A stretch of DNA of 64,000 nucleotides from Pseudomonas sp. HOU2 (GTDB lineage Bacteria > Pseudomonadota > Gammaproteobacteria > Pseudomonadales > Pseudomonadaceae): the NCBI RefSeq assembly GCF_040729435.1, contig NZ_CP160398.1:5623001-5687000 (forward strand), in the 5' to 3' direction. Position 1 is the stretch's first letter, and each line of letters begins with the position of its first letter. Shown here one piece after another: positions 30,790 to 44,863 of this stretch. A model generated the notes under the pieces. That model was not told where the DNA came from, made no database searches, and saw nothing but the letters and a program-made list of their open reading frames with translations. The position numbers and the translations under genes were made by a program.

Positions 30790-31065
30790 ATGATGGAATG
30801 GATGAGCTGGACCACCCCCACGGCGGGGTTCTTTATCGCCATCGGCCTGTTGCTGGTGGGCATGACCACCTGGGAATTGCGCTCGCCGAGCATCCTGCGG
30901 CGCGGTTTTCTGCCGATTGCCACCACCCGTGGCGATCGCTTGTTCATCGGTCTTCTCGGCAGCGCCTACCTGCATCTGCTGGTAATCGGCGTCACCGACT
31001 GGAGCATCTGGGTAGCGTCCGCGCTGTCTCTGGTGTGGCTGTTGGTTGTGATGCGCTGGGGCTAG
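30790..31065 (+). CDS. glpU: Small membrane protein of the glycerol-type transporter operon (DUF2160, GlpU-like)
   Basis: The 91-residue protein has about three hydrophobic segments (PTAGFFIAIGLLLVGM; RLFIGLLGSAYLHLLVIGV; WVASALSLVWLLVV) and belongs to the DUF2160 type found in the same operon position in Rhizobium glp clusters. GAGGA five bases before ATG 30790 fixes the start. Its function is not known; a helper subunit of the transporter is a guess from its constant location. Confidence 0.75.
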   Translation: MMEWMSWTTPTAGFFIAIGLLLVGMTTWELRSPSILRRGFLPIATTRGDRLFIGLLGSAYLHLLVIGVTDWSIWVASALSLVWLLVVMRWG

Positions 31066-31112
31066 TCGAGTCGCTCGGCAATCGTGCTCCGTAACTCAAA
31101 CTGGAGGTCTCT

Positions 31113-32855
<1,743 letters not shown>

Positions 32856-32875
32856 AAGCTGAAATGTGAAAAGCG

Positions 32876-32903
32876 AACGGCACCGAAAGGTGCCGTTTTT
32901 TTT
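32876..32903 (+). terminator. Intrinsic terminator of the glpSTPQUV operon
   Basis: Nine-base stem AACGGCACC / GGTGCCGTT with GAAA loop followed by a run of eight T. Confidence 0.93.
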
Positions 32904-32920
32904 GTTGCCCGATCTACCGT

Positions 32921-33471
32921 AATCGCTTGCAGGCAAGCTCCCACAGGTTTCAGTGGTGTCCACAAAACTAAAAAACACCCCGACCCTCTGTAGGAGCTGC
33001 CGCAGGCTGCGATCTTTTGCTCCTGATCTTCAAAGGCCAAGGCAAAAGATCGCAGCCTGCGGCAGCTCCTACCGGGCATCGATCAATACCAGCTTCATGT
33101 TTGAATTTCTTCAAAGGTATCAAGCCTGGCGTCAGGCCCGGGTACACCGCGATTCACTGTGGGAGCTGGCTTGCCAGCGATAGCGGTGTGTCAAAAAAAT
33201 AAGGATGTGACTGACCCGCCGTCATCGCTGGCAAGCCAGCTCCCACAAGTTTGCGTGTCGTCCAAAAAACTCAAAAACACCCCGATCCCTGTAGGAGCTG
33301 CCGCAGGCTGCGATCTTTTGATTCTGATCTTCAAAGGCTAAGGCAAAAGATCGCAGCCTGCGGCAGCTCCTACAGGACACCGGTCAATGCCAGCTTCATG
33401 CTTGGTATCAAGCATGGCGTCAGGCCCGGGTACACCGCGATTCACTGTGGGAGCTTGCCTGCAAGCGATAG
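32921..33471. repeat. Nested REP cluster with internal duplication
   Basis: Two related blocks, 32921-33185 and 33223-33471, each hold a REP arm, a short AAAAACACCCCGA stretch, a full GTAGGAGCTGCCGCAGG-class hairpin (about 32983-33072 and 33291-33379), a GTCAGGCCCGGGTACACCGC stretch and a closing REP arm. The outermost arms (CGCTTGCAGGCAAGC variant) pair with each other, and the two inner arms (CGCTGGCAAGCCAGC variant) pair with each other. No gene is seen in the region; short open frames merely read the repeats. Confidence 0.88.
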
Positions 33472-34875
33472 GGCCATGGGTGTCGCCGCAGGAAAACCGA
33501 GGCGGAATACGGTCATGACACCTGGCAAGCTCTTCACCTCCGCTACCCCCTGATGCAGGCTCATGATCGAGCGCACGATCGCCAGCCCCAGCCCGGTGCT
33601 GCCCTGCGAGCGCGAACGGGCGCTGTCGACGCGGTAGAAGCGGTCGAACAGGTGCGGCAGGTGTTGCGCCTCGATGCCGGCGCCGGGATTGCTGACCAGC
33701 AGTGACGCCTGCGTTGCGCCTTGCTCGATCAGCAAGGTGATGGTTTTGCCGTTCGGGCAATGGCGCAGCGCGTTGGACAGCAGATTCGAAATCGCCCGCT
33801 GAATCATCAGCCGATCGCCCAGCACCAATGCGCTGCCAACAACGTTCAAGTGAATCTGCTTGTCCTGCGCCGACAACGAAAACATCTCCGCCACTTTCGC
33901 CGCTTCAACCTCCAGCGCCACCGATTCAAACGGCGCCAGCGCCGACGGATGACTGACCTGCGCCAGAAACAGCATGTCGGAAACAATCCGCGCCACGCGC
34001 TCCAGCTCCTCGGTACAGGACACCAGCACATCCTTGTATTCTTCGGTCGTACGCTCGCGGGACAAGGTCACCTGCGCCTTGCCCATCAGGTTGTTGATCG
34101 GCGTGCGCAGCTCATGGGCGAGATCATCGGAGAACTGCGACAACTGCTGCACCCCGGCATCCAGCCGATGCAGCATGAAGTTGATGCCCTGCGCCAGTTC
34201 GCTCAACTCCTGCGGCATGTTCACCACCGACAGCCGATGCTCCAGATCCTGCGTCGAGACCCTCGCCGCCACTTTGCGAAACTCGCGCAGCGGCGCCAGT
34301 CCACGCTGCACCGCGCCCCACGCCGTCAGGCCGATGAACACCAGCAACAGCGGCAAGGCAATCAGCGTCGAGCGCAGATAGGCGCTGAGCAAAGCCTGAT
34401 CATGCGCGTTATCCATCGACAGCAGCACCGGCACGCTGCTGCCGTCCTTGAGCCGAATCAATTTCGACGCGGTAAGGAACTTCGCGCCCTCGTCATCGCT
34501 GCTGTCGCTATAGGCCAACTGCTCGGTAGTGCCTCGCACCGCACGCAATTCGGCGCGCGGATCCTTCAGCCCTGAGCCGGATTTGAGCAGCGGCGAACGC
34601 AGGTTCGAACGGTCGTAAATCGTCAGCGTCAGGTTGTCATGGCCCATGACCTGATCGAGCAGAATGTGCGGCTTGCCACTGACTTCGTTGGCGTCGACGT
34701 ACAGCGACAGGCTGTGTTCCACCTGCGCCATCTTCTTTTCCAGGCTGTCGCGCGACAGCGCATTCAGCTCATGGGTCAGGGCGAAATAGGCGAGGATCGC
34801 CAGAAACACCACCAACAGCGCGCCGAGAATACTTACCGTCAAACCGAGGCGCATCGACAGGCTGGCGGGCTTCAT
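33442..34875 (-). CDS. czcS: Heavy-metal sensor histidine kinase (CzcS-like)
   Basis: The 477-residue inner-membrane kinase has two membrane helices (about 10-34 and 168-188) around a periplasmic sensor, a HAMP linker, the H-box [16 protein letters not shown] with His254, and ATPase motifs down to [19 protein letters not shown]. It matches the heavy-metal CopS/CzcS/IrlS family. Its ATG overlaps the response-regulator stop by four bases. The last 13 residues ([13 protein letters not shown]) and the stop codon are encoded by a REP arm, so the original C-terminus was probably replaced or extended. Confidence 0.9.
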   Translation of the reverse strand: MKPASLSMRLGLTVSILGALLVVFLAILAYFALTHELNALSRDSLEKKMAQVEHSLSLYVDANEVSGKPHILLDQVMGHDNLTLTIYDRSNLRSPLLKSGSGLKDPRAELRAVRGTTEQLAYSDSSDDEGAKFLTASKLIRLKDGSSVPVLLSMDNAHDQALLSAYLRSTLIALPLLLVFIGLTAWGAVQRGLAPLREFRKVAARVSTQDLEHRLSVVNMPQELSELAQGINFMLHRLDAGVQQLSQFSDDLAHELRTPINNLMGKAQVTLSRERTTEEYKDVLVSCTEELERVARIVSDMLFLAQVSHPSALAPFESVALEVEAAKVAEMFSLSAQDKQIHLNVVGSALVLGDRLMIQRAISNLLSNALRHCPNGKTITLLIEQGATQASLLVSNPGAGIEAQHLPHLFDRFYRVDSARSRSQGSTGLGLAIVRSIMSLHQGVAEVKSLPGVMTVFRLGFPAATPMALSLAGKLPQ

Positions 34876-35546
34876 TCCCGAGCCTCCAGCACGTAGCCGA
34901 CACCGCGCAGGGTGTGGATCAGCTTGTTGTCGAACGGATCATCGATCTTCGCCCGCAAACGGCGGATCGATACTTCGACCACATTGGTGTCGCAGTCGAA
35001 ATTCATGTCCCATACCAGCGAGATGATCTGCGTACGGGTCAGCACCTCGCCGGACTGGCGCATCAGCAAATGCAGCAGGGCGAATTCCTTGGTGGTCAGG
35101 TCGATGCGCTGCTCGCCACGAAACGCCCGATGCCGGCCCGGATCAAGCTCCAGATCAGCGACTTTCAACACCTGCGGCACTGGAATGTTTTCGCTGCGGC
35201 GCATCAAGGTGCGGACCCGCGCCAGCAATTCGGGAAACTCGAACGGCTTGACCAGATAGTCGTCCGCGCCCAGATCCAGACCGCGAATCTTGTCCGCCAG
35301 CCGCCCGCGCGCAGTGAGCATCATCACCCGCGTCGAATGGGTGCGGCGCAGTTGTTCCAGCACGCCCCAGCCGTCCAGCTCCGGCAAATTCACGTCGAGA
35401 ATGATCAGGTCATAGGCCTGCTGTTGCGCCAGATGCAATCCATCGGCACCGGTGGCGGCGTGGTCAACGATATAACCACTTTCGGTCAAACCCTGATGCA
35501 AGTATTCGGCAGCTTTAAGCTCGTCCTCGACGACAAGGATTCGCAT
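34872..35546 (-). CDS. czcR: Heavy-metal response regulator (CzcR-like)
   Basis: The 224-residue OmpR-type regulator has a receiver domain with Asp51 ([14 protein letters not shown]) and Lys in [12 protein letters not shown], and a winged-helix DNA-binding domain ending [29 protein letters not shown]. It is the partner of the overlapping kinase gene and is divergent from czcCBA, its likely target. CopR-type naming is also possible; context favours Czc. Confidence 0.92.
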   Translation of the reverse strand: MRILVVEDELKAAEYLHQGLTESGYIVDHAATGADGLHLAQQQAYDLIILDVNLPELDGWGVLEQLRRTHSTRVMMLTARGRLADKIRGLDLGADDYLVKPFEFPELLARVRTLMRRSENIPVPQVLKVADLELDPGRHRAFRGEQRIDLTTKEFALLHLLMRQSGEVLTRTQIISLVWDMNFDCDTNVVEVSIRRLRAKIDDPFDNKLIHTLRGVGYVLEARE

Positions 35547-35957
35547 GATCTATCACCACTTTTATTTGAGGGATATTTAATTAAGGTGGCCGGGAAAGTT
35601 ATGGTTTTTGTAAGGGATCCGGACGCAGTTCAATCACTGAATGACAAGCACGATAAAGGCTGTAGTGGCTACAGGGTCAATCTCGGAGGCCTTTAAAACG
35701 GCCATCCGCGACAGCCTGTCGCAGCCTGGAAGCGTCAGCAGACATCTATTACATTCAGGCCAGTGCTGTTCAGCAGATAACTACCGTGTTTTTGTTTCGA
35801 TGTATTTCGAAAACTCCATTTGCACTTCGCATCCTAGAACAAAACAACTTTGCTGAACCGTGGATAACGGATTTGTAATGTTCCAGTCACCTTGTCGATA
35901 AGTTCAAAACCCTAACGTGGCGGCATCGAAAAATCCTGAATTAAAGGAAGTCCCCCA
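35547..35957. promoter_or_regulatory. czcR-czcC divergent control region
   Basis: This 411-base gene-free stretch is more AT-rich than its flanks. It holds two small hairpins (CTGTAG-TGG-CTACAG at 35660-35674 and GCGACA-GCC-TGTCGC at 35708-35722) and a GTAAT...GTCAC direct repeat with 11-base spacing at 35875-35890, which could be a CzcR site. Promoter elements cannot be fixed by eye. No convincing small gene is present. Confidence 0.5.
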
Positions 35958-37205
35958 TTGCCCGGTGTAATTGAACTGACGGCGCGATCACGCCTGAACA
36001 AAACCGCCAGCGGCCTCTTGTTGCTGGCGTGCAGCAGCCTTGCCAGCGCATCGACCCTGACCCTGGATCAGGCGCTGCAAAGTGCCTTCGCCGGCAACCC
36101 CGATCTCGCCGCCGCGCAATGGGAAATCGGCATTGCCGAGGGCGATCGTCAGCAGGCCGGGCTGATCCCCAATCCCGCGGTGTCGTGGGAAGCCGAAGAC
36201 ACCCGACGCGACTCGCGCACCACCACGCTCATGCTCAGCCAGCCGATTGAACTGGGCGGCAAACGCGGCGCGCGCATCGATGTCGCCAGCCGCGCGCAGG
36301 ACGCCGCCGGCATCGAGCTGGAGCGCAAGCGCAATGCCTTGCGCGCTGATGTGATTCAGGCGTTCAACAGCGCGCAAACCGCGCAGCAACGCTTGCAGCT
36401 GTCGCGTCAGTCGCTGCAACTGGCCGAGCACGGTTTGCGTGTTGCTCAGGGGCGCATCGAGGCCGGCAAATCGTCGCCGGTCGAAGGCACGCGGGCGCAA
36501 GTGCAGCTCTCGGAAGTGCGCCTGGAGGTGAGCCGCGCCGAGCGCGATCAGGCCAACGCCTATCAACAATTGGCGCAAGTCATGGGCGCGCCGTTGCCGA
36601 CCTCGACCAACGTCCAGGTCGCCACGCAAAACCTCGCCACGCTGCCGCCGCCCGGCCGTTTGCTCGAGCGTCTGAACCAGACTGCCGAGCTGCGTCTGGC
36701 GAAGCTGCAGATCGATCAGCGCGAAGCATCGCTGAGCCTGGAAAAGTCCCAGCGCATTCCCGACCTGACTGTGAGCATCGGCAGCCAGTACAGCGAAACC
36801 GAGCGCGAGCGGGTCAACGTGGTCGGGCTGTCGATGCCCATTCCGTTGTTCAACCGCAATCAAGGCAACGTGCTCGCCGCTGCACGCCGCACCGATCAGG
36901 CGCGGGATCTGCGCAACGCCACCGAGCTGCGCTTGCGCACCGAAGTCCAGACCAGCCTCGAGCAATGGCAGACCGCCAACGGCGAAGTCAATGCGTTCAA
37001 CCAGAGCATCCTGCCCGCCGCACAAAGTGCAGTGGACAGCGCCACCCGTGGTTTCGAAATGGGCAAGTTCGGCTTCCTCGACGTACTCGACGCCCAGCGC
37101 ACCCTGATCGCCGCGCGCAGCCAATACATCCAGGCCGTCAGCGAGGCGACCGACGCCCGCGTGCGCCTCGAACGGATCTACGGTGACCTCAGCGTCAGCC
37201 CTTGA
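35958..37205 (+). CDS. czcC: Metal efflux outer-membrane factor (CzcC)
   Basis: The 415-residue TolC-type protein has a signal peptide (ending near SSLASAS) and two outer-membrane efflux repeats (LDQALQSAFAGNPDLAAAQW; DSATRGFEMGKFGFLDVLDA). It is the outer channel of the CzcCBA pump. A TTG start at 35958 is used because AAAGGAAG lies seven bases before it and no ATG occurs in the signal-peptide region. Confidence 0.9.
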   Translation: MPGVIELTARSRLNKTASGLLLLACSSLASASTLTLDQALQSAFAGNPDLAAAQWEIGIAEGDRQQAGLIPNPAVSWEAEDTRRDSRTTTLMLSQPIELGGKRGARIDVASRAQDAAGIELERKRNALRADVIQAFNSAQTAQQRLQLSRQSLQLAEHGLRVAQGRIEAGKSSPVEGTRAQVQLSEVRLEVSRAERDQANAYQQLAQVMGAPLPTSTNVQVATQNLATLPPPGRLLERLNQTAELRLAKLQIDQREASLSLEKSQRIPDLTVSIGSQYSETERERVNVVGLSMPIPLFNRNQGNVLAAARRTDQARDLRNATELRLRTEVQTSLEQWQTANGEVNAFNQSILPAAQSAVDSATRGFEMGKFGFLDVLDAQRTLIAARSQYIQAVSEATDARVRLERIYGDLSVSP

Positions 37206-37254
37206 ATTTCACTGTTCAGACAACTGCGCGATGGCACGGCGCAGAGGAGTTTCC

Positions 37255-38448
37255 ATGGATAAAAAACTGATGGTGGTCGCGGTGGCGACCCTGGCGCTGG
37301 GCATTGGCATCGGTTCGATGTGGCCGGTCGCGAGCAATATCGACGCCCACGCCGACGAGGCTTCCGAACACGCGGATCACGCCGAGGAGGGCGCTGCCGC
37401 CGAAGGCGAACATGCCGAAGAAGGCCACATCGAATTGAGCGCCGAGCAGATCGCGGCGGCCGGCATTCAACTGGCCGAGGCGCGGGCGCAGAGCATCAGT
37501 CTCGGCCTGTCGTTTCCCGGCGAAGTGCGCTTCGATGAGGACCGCACGGCACACGTCGTGCCGCGCGTGCCGGGGGTGGTCGAGTCGGTGGCGGTCAACC
37601 TCGGGCAATCCGTGAAGAAGGGGCAGTTGCTGGCCGTGATCGCCAGTCAGCAGATTTCCGATCAGCGCAGCGAACAGGCTGCCGCACAACGGCGTTTGGC
37701 CTTGGCGCGCACCACTTACGAGCGCGAGAAAAAGCTCTGGCAGGACAAGATTTCCGCCGAGCAGGATTTCCTCCAGGCCAGGCAGGCGTTGGAAGAGGCG
37801 GAAATCGCCATGAACAACGCCCGGCAAAAAATCAGCGTGCTCAGCGGCAGCGTAGTCGCCACCGGCGGCAATCGCTACGAACTGCGCGCGCCATTCGACG
37901 GCGTGGTGGTGGAAAAACACCTGACGCCGGGCGAGGTGGTCGATGAGACCACCGCCGCGTTCACCCTTTCGGACTTGTCCCGCGTGTGGGTCACGTTCGG
38001 CGTTTCACCCAAGGATCTGACCAAGGTGCAGGTGGGCAAACCTGTGACTGTCAGCGCGCCTGAGTTAAAGGCCGAAGTGACCGGCAGCGTGGCGTACGTC
38101 GGCAGCCTGCTCGGCGAACAGACCCGCACCGCGACCGTACGCGTGACCCTGGAAAACCCGCAGGGCTCGTGGCGCCCGGGGCTGTTCGTCACCGCGCGGG
38201 TCGCCACTGAGAGCCGCCTGGCCAAAGTCGCCGTGCCGGAAACCGCGATCCAGACCGTCGAGGACAAACCCACGGTGTTCGTGCGTACCGACGACGGCTT
38301 CAAGGCGCAGGCGGTGGAGCTGGGCAGCCGCGCCGCCGGCCACGTCGAAGTCACCCAAGGGCTGGAACCGGGCGTGCAAGTCGCCAGCGCCGGCAGCTTC
38401 GTCCTCAAGTCGGAGCTGGGCAAAGCCTCGGCCGAGCACAGTCATTAA
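37255..38448 (+). CDS. czcB: Metal efflux membrane fusion protein (CzcB)
   Basis: The 397-residue periplasmic adaptor has an N-terminal membrane helix followed by a His/Glu-rich stretch (HADEASEHADHAEEG...EEGHIELS, about 30-60) likely to bind metal, then the barrel-sandwich/hairpin core (VPRVPGVVESVAVNLGQSVK; YELRAPFDGVVVEKHLTPGE). ATG 37255 follows AGAGGAG; an upstream in-frame extension overlaps no motif. It lies 49 bases after czcC and 15 before czcA. Confidence 0.92.
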   Translation: MDKKLMVVAVATLALGIGIGSMWPVASNIDAHADEASEHADHAEEGAAAEGEHAEEGHIELSAEQIAAAGIQLAEARAQSISLGLSFPGEVRFDEDRTAHVVPRVPGVVESVAVNLGQSVKKGQLLAVIASQQISDQRSEQAAAQRRLALARTTYEREKKLWQDKISAEQDFLQARQALEEAEIAMNNARQKISVLSGSVVATGGNRYELRAPFDGVVVEKHLTPGEVVDETTAAFTLSDLSRVWVTFGVSPKDLTKVQVGKPVTVSAPELKAEVTGSVAYVGSLLGEQTRTATVRVTLENPQGSWRPGLFVTARVATESRLAKVAVPETAIQTVEDKPTVFVRTDDGFKAQAVELGSRAAGHVEVTQGLEPGVQVASAGSFVLKSELGKASAEHSH

Positions 38449-42405
<3,957 letters not shown>

Positions 42406-42433
42406 TTTTCTGTGTGGCTGCCGTACTTGCCAC

Positions 42434-42449
42434 ATTACGAATCTGTAAT
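42434..42449. promoter_or_regulatory. Inverted repeat resembling a metal response-regulator box
   Basis: ATTAC-GAATCT-GTAAT is a perfect inverted repeat 72 bases upstream of the small secreted protein gene. From memory it resembles CopR/CzcR-type boxes (CATTAC-N6-GTAAT). Confidence 0.5.
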
Positions 42450-42520
42450 TCCCTCGCCACCGTCACGAAAGGTGCGCCTTGTTACCTTGATCCCGTCAGT
42501 TACTTAATGAGGAATCAACC

Positions 42521-42724
42521 ATGAAATTCGCCCGACTGAGTGCCTTTGCAACTGCTCTGATGCTGTCGTCCCTGGCCATGGCCGAAGGCGGTGGTGACCG
42601 CACGTTCGACCGGATGATGAGCGCCAATGATCGCGCCGTGGAGCTGTTCGTGGCCAAGGAAAAAGCCGCTGCCAACCCGGTGGTGGTCAATGAAAAGAAA
42701 GCGCAGAAAACCCAGGATCTTTAA
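42521..42724 (+). CDS. Small secreted protein with AEGGGDRTF motif (PtrA-N-like)
   Basis: The 67-residue protein has a signal peptide (MKFARLSAFATALMLSSLAM) and a mature part beginning AEGGGDRTFDRMMSANDRAV. The same motif starts the next protein, so the two are paralogous in their N-terminal part. The pattern resembles, from memory, the PtrA N-terminal family of copper-responsive periplasmic peptides. AATGAGGAATC before the ATG gives a good ribosome site. Located just downstream of czcCBA, so a metal-linked role is inferred, not shown. Confidence 0.75.
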   Translation: MKFARLSAFATALMLSSLAMAEGGGDRTFDRMMSANDRAVELFVAKEKAAANPVVVNEKKAQKTQDL

Positions 42725-42743
42725 CGCTGCTTGAACCTGAAAC

Positions 42744-42779
42744 AAGCCCGTCATCACGCATCGGTGCCGGGCTTTTTTT
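42744..42779 (+). terminator. Intrinsic terminator after the small secreted protein
   Basis: AAGCCCG / CGGGCTT stem with a 17-base loop followed by seven T. Confidence 0.85.
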
Positions 42780-42804
42780 GAGTCTGGACGGGAAGGAGAT
42801 GGAG

Positions 42805-43137
42805 ATGAAAATGCTTAAGTCGATAGTGTTCGCTGGCGTCATGGCGCTGTCCGTGAATGCACTGGCCGAGGGCGGCGGTGATCGCACCTTCGAGCGTGCG
42901 TTCAGTGCCAACGCCAAAGCCATGGAGCAATACGCGGCTGAACTCGGCAAAGCGGCGCCGGTGGTGAAGGAATACGAATACGGAATGAAGCTGGATGTGG
43001 TGAAAATCGTCAGCGTGGTGAAGCCGCAGCCAGCGTGCTCGGTGGTGCCTACGGCCATGACCTACGAAGATTCGCGAGGGCAGCTCAATACGCTCAAGTA
43101 CAGTGTGGCGGGTGTGTGCCGCAATAGCGGTGGCTGA
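42805..43137 (+). CDS. Secreted AEGGGDRTF protein with DUF2790-type domain
   Basis: The 110-residue protein has a signal peptide (MKMLKSIVFAGVMALSVNAL), the shared AEGGGDRTFERAFSANAKAM segment, and a C-terminal part YEYGMKLDVVKIVSVVKPQP with two Cys (ACSVVP and GVCRNSGG) that looks like DUF2790. AAGGAG at 42793 supports ATG 42805. No function is established; neighbours suggest a periplasmic role in metal response. Confidence 0.75.
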   Translation: MKMLKSIVFAGVMALSVNALAEGGGDRTFERAFSANAKAMEQYAAELGKAAPVVKEYEYGMKLDVVKIVSVVKPQPACSVVPTAMTYEDSRGQLNTLKYSVAGVCRNSGG

Positions 43138-43191
43138 CTAGCGCCTGTTGCCTGCAGGCGCTGTCGCAGGAGTGGTGCATCGGATAGCGGG

Positions 43192-44043
43192 TTACTGTGC
43201 ACCAAACATCGCCGTCCAGTAGATCCCGGCGCTGCTTTTCGGATCGGTCGCGTAGGCGGCGCCAAGTTCCTTGTATTGCGGGTTCATCAGGTTGGCGCAG
43301 TGGCCGGGACTGGCGAGCCAGCCGTCGACGACCTTGCGCACGGTGTCTTGCCCGGCGGCGATGTTTTCGCCGACCAGTTGCCCGCCGTAGCCGGCCAGTT
43401 CGGCGCGGTCACCGGGTGTGCGGCCGTCGCGGTCCTTGTGGTCGAAGTAGTTGTTGTTGGCCATGTCGCGGCTGTGATCCTGGGCGATTGTGCCCAGGCT
43501 GGCGTTCCAGGCCAGTGGCCCGGCAGCGGCAAAGGCCTGGCCGCCGCACTGACGCGGCTGGGCGCGGGCGGCGTTGAGTTGTTCGAGCAACTTCTGACCT
43601 TCGCTCTGCGCATCGCCCAGCTTCGCCGACAGCAAAGGTCGCGCCAGCACAATGCGCCAGTCACGATCGGCGCGGCTGACGCCGACATCGACAAACTGCG
43701 GATCCAGCACCACCTGACAGAAACTTTCCTGAATCGCCTTCATCGCCGACGCCGCATCCCGTGGGCCGTTAAGGGTGATCGCCTGCACGTTGACCATCGG
43801 GTAGCTGGCGCTGGCCATGGCCTGTTGCAGATCGACCGCACCGCTGGCCGGCAGTCTCAGCCGTGGGTCAGCCGACAGCGGTGGCAATTCACTGGACGCC
43901 TGGCTGCCGCAACGCTGCGGTTGGCTACGGTAGGCGTTGATCGACTCGATCAGTTGCGACTCGTCGGCAGCCATGGCCGAGGCGGCCACGGCCAACCCCA
44001 CGGACAGCGCGGCAAGACGCAAAACGGATGGCATGAAGCGCAT
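43192..44043 (-). CDS. Secreted CAP/SCP-domain protein with duplicated CAP-like halves
   Basis: The 283-residue precursor has a signal peptide (ending ASAMAA) and two related halves: ESQLIESINAYRSQPQRCG (about 27-45) and EGQKLLEQLNAARAQPRQCG (about 150-168). Only the second half keeps a full CAP core: DHSRDMANNNYFDHKDRDGR, then GENIAAG and WLASPGHCANLMNPQYKELG. Bacterial CAP proteins are extracytoplasmic with unclear activity. AGGGAG fixes ATG 44043; a longer upstream frame would overlap the divergent sleB-like gene. Confidence 0.88.
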   Translation of the reverse strand: MRFMPSVLRLAALSVGLAVAASAMAADESQLIESINAYRSQPQRCGSQASSELPPLSADPRLRLPASGAVDLQQAMASASYPMVNVQAITLNGPRDAASAMKAIQESFCQVVLDPQFVDVGVSRADRDWRIVLARPLLSAKLGDAQSEGQKLLEQLNAARAQPRQCGGQAFAAAGPLAWNASLGTIAQDHSRDMANNNYFDHKDRDGRTPGDRAELAGYGGQLVGENIAAGQDTVRKVVDGWLASPGHCANLMNPQYKELGAAYATDPKSSAGIYWTAMFGAQ

Positions 44044-44135
44044 GGAAATCTCCCTTGAGCTGAGTGCGTTCATGATGCGCGAAATGGCCCGGGGGAGTGC
44101 AATGTCTTTTTCTTCACCGAGCGGATTTTTCTGCG

Positions 44136-44163
44136 GAACGTTGCGCCGGTATTTGCCGTCTAC
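44136..44163 (+). promoter_or_regulatory. Possible AlgU (sigma-22) promoter of the SleB-type gene
   Basis: GAACGT, 17 bases, TCTAC resembles the envelope-stress promoter GAACTT-N16/17-TCTGA, 80 bases upstream of the start. Two to three mismatches, so tentative. Confidence 0.35.
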
Positions 44164-44242
44164 ACTCTCCGAAGACCCCGGGAGCCGGGCGTCTCCCCGA
44201 CGAAACACCTTGCCCGGAACGGGCGCTGCCGGAAGAACTGAC

Positions 44243-44863
44243 ATGGGATTGAAATGGTTGGCTGGCTGTTTCGCATTAACCCTGATGGCCGGTGTTGTAA
44301 GCGCCACTGAACAGGCGCCGATCAAGGCCAAGGCCGAAGAGAAAGCCCAGGTGCTGGAAGAAAAAGCCGCCGACAAAGTCAGCGCGGCGCCGGCGCCCAA
44401 ATCCGAAGCGATCACCCCCACTGAAGTGCAAGCGGTTGACCCCGCCGGCACTGCGCCGCTGGACGATCCGATCACCTGCCTGGCGCGCAGTATCTACTGG
44501 GAAGCCAAGGGTCGCGACACTGCGGAAATGGAGGCGGTGGCCAATGTGGTGATGAATCGCCTGGGGCACGATGGCTTTCCCGGCACGGTGTGCGAAGTGG
44601 TCAAGCAGGGTTCGGAAACCAAGAGCTGCCAGTTTTCCTGGTGGTGCGATGGCAAGGCCGATCAGGTCAAGGAAGACGCCGAATACACCCTGGCCAAGGA
44701 CATCGCCGGCAAGGCACTCAACCGCCAGTTGCCGGATCGCACCCATGGCGCACTGTACTTCCATGATCGCCAGGTTCATCCGAGCTGGGCCAAGGAGTAC
44801 AAAAAGACCGCCGCGGTCGGCAAATTCCTGTTCTATAAACCGGCCGGCGGCGATGCGCGCTAG
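44243..44863 (+). CDS. SleB-type cell-wall hydrolase
   Basis: The 206-residue protein has a signal peptide (about 1-22), an Ala/Glu/Lys-rich coiled linker (25-75) and a Hydrolase_2 (SleB/CwlJ) domain (about 80-200): CLARSIYWEAKGRDTAEMEA (catalytic Glu), then NVVMNRLGHDGFPGTVCEVV, QFSWWCDG and HGALYFHD. It probably cleaves peptidoglycan in the periplasm. The stop overlaps the convergent LysR stop (sequence CTAG). Confidence 0.88.
   Translation: MGLKWLAGCFALTLMAGVVSATEQAPIKAKAEEKAQVLEEKAADKVSAAPAPKSEAITPTEVQAVDPAGTAPLDDPITCLARSIYWEAKGRDTAEMEAVANVVMNRLGHDGFPGTVCEVVKQGSETKSCQFSWWCDGKADQVKEDAEYTLAKDIAGKALNRQLPDRTHGALYFHDRQVHPSWAKEYKKTAAVGKFLFYKPAGGDAR

Noticed and set aside
32953..33553. Short plus-strand frames of 60-100 codons in the REP cluster
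   Set aside because: Their predicted proteins are translations of repeat arms (Cys/Arg-rich, recurring AACGSSY) with no start signals.
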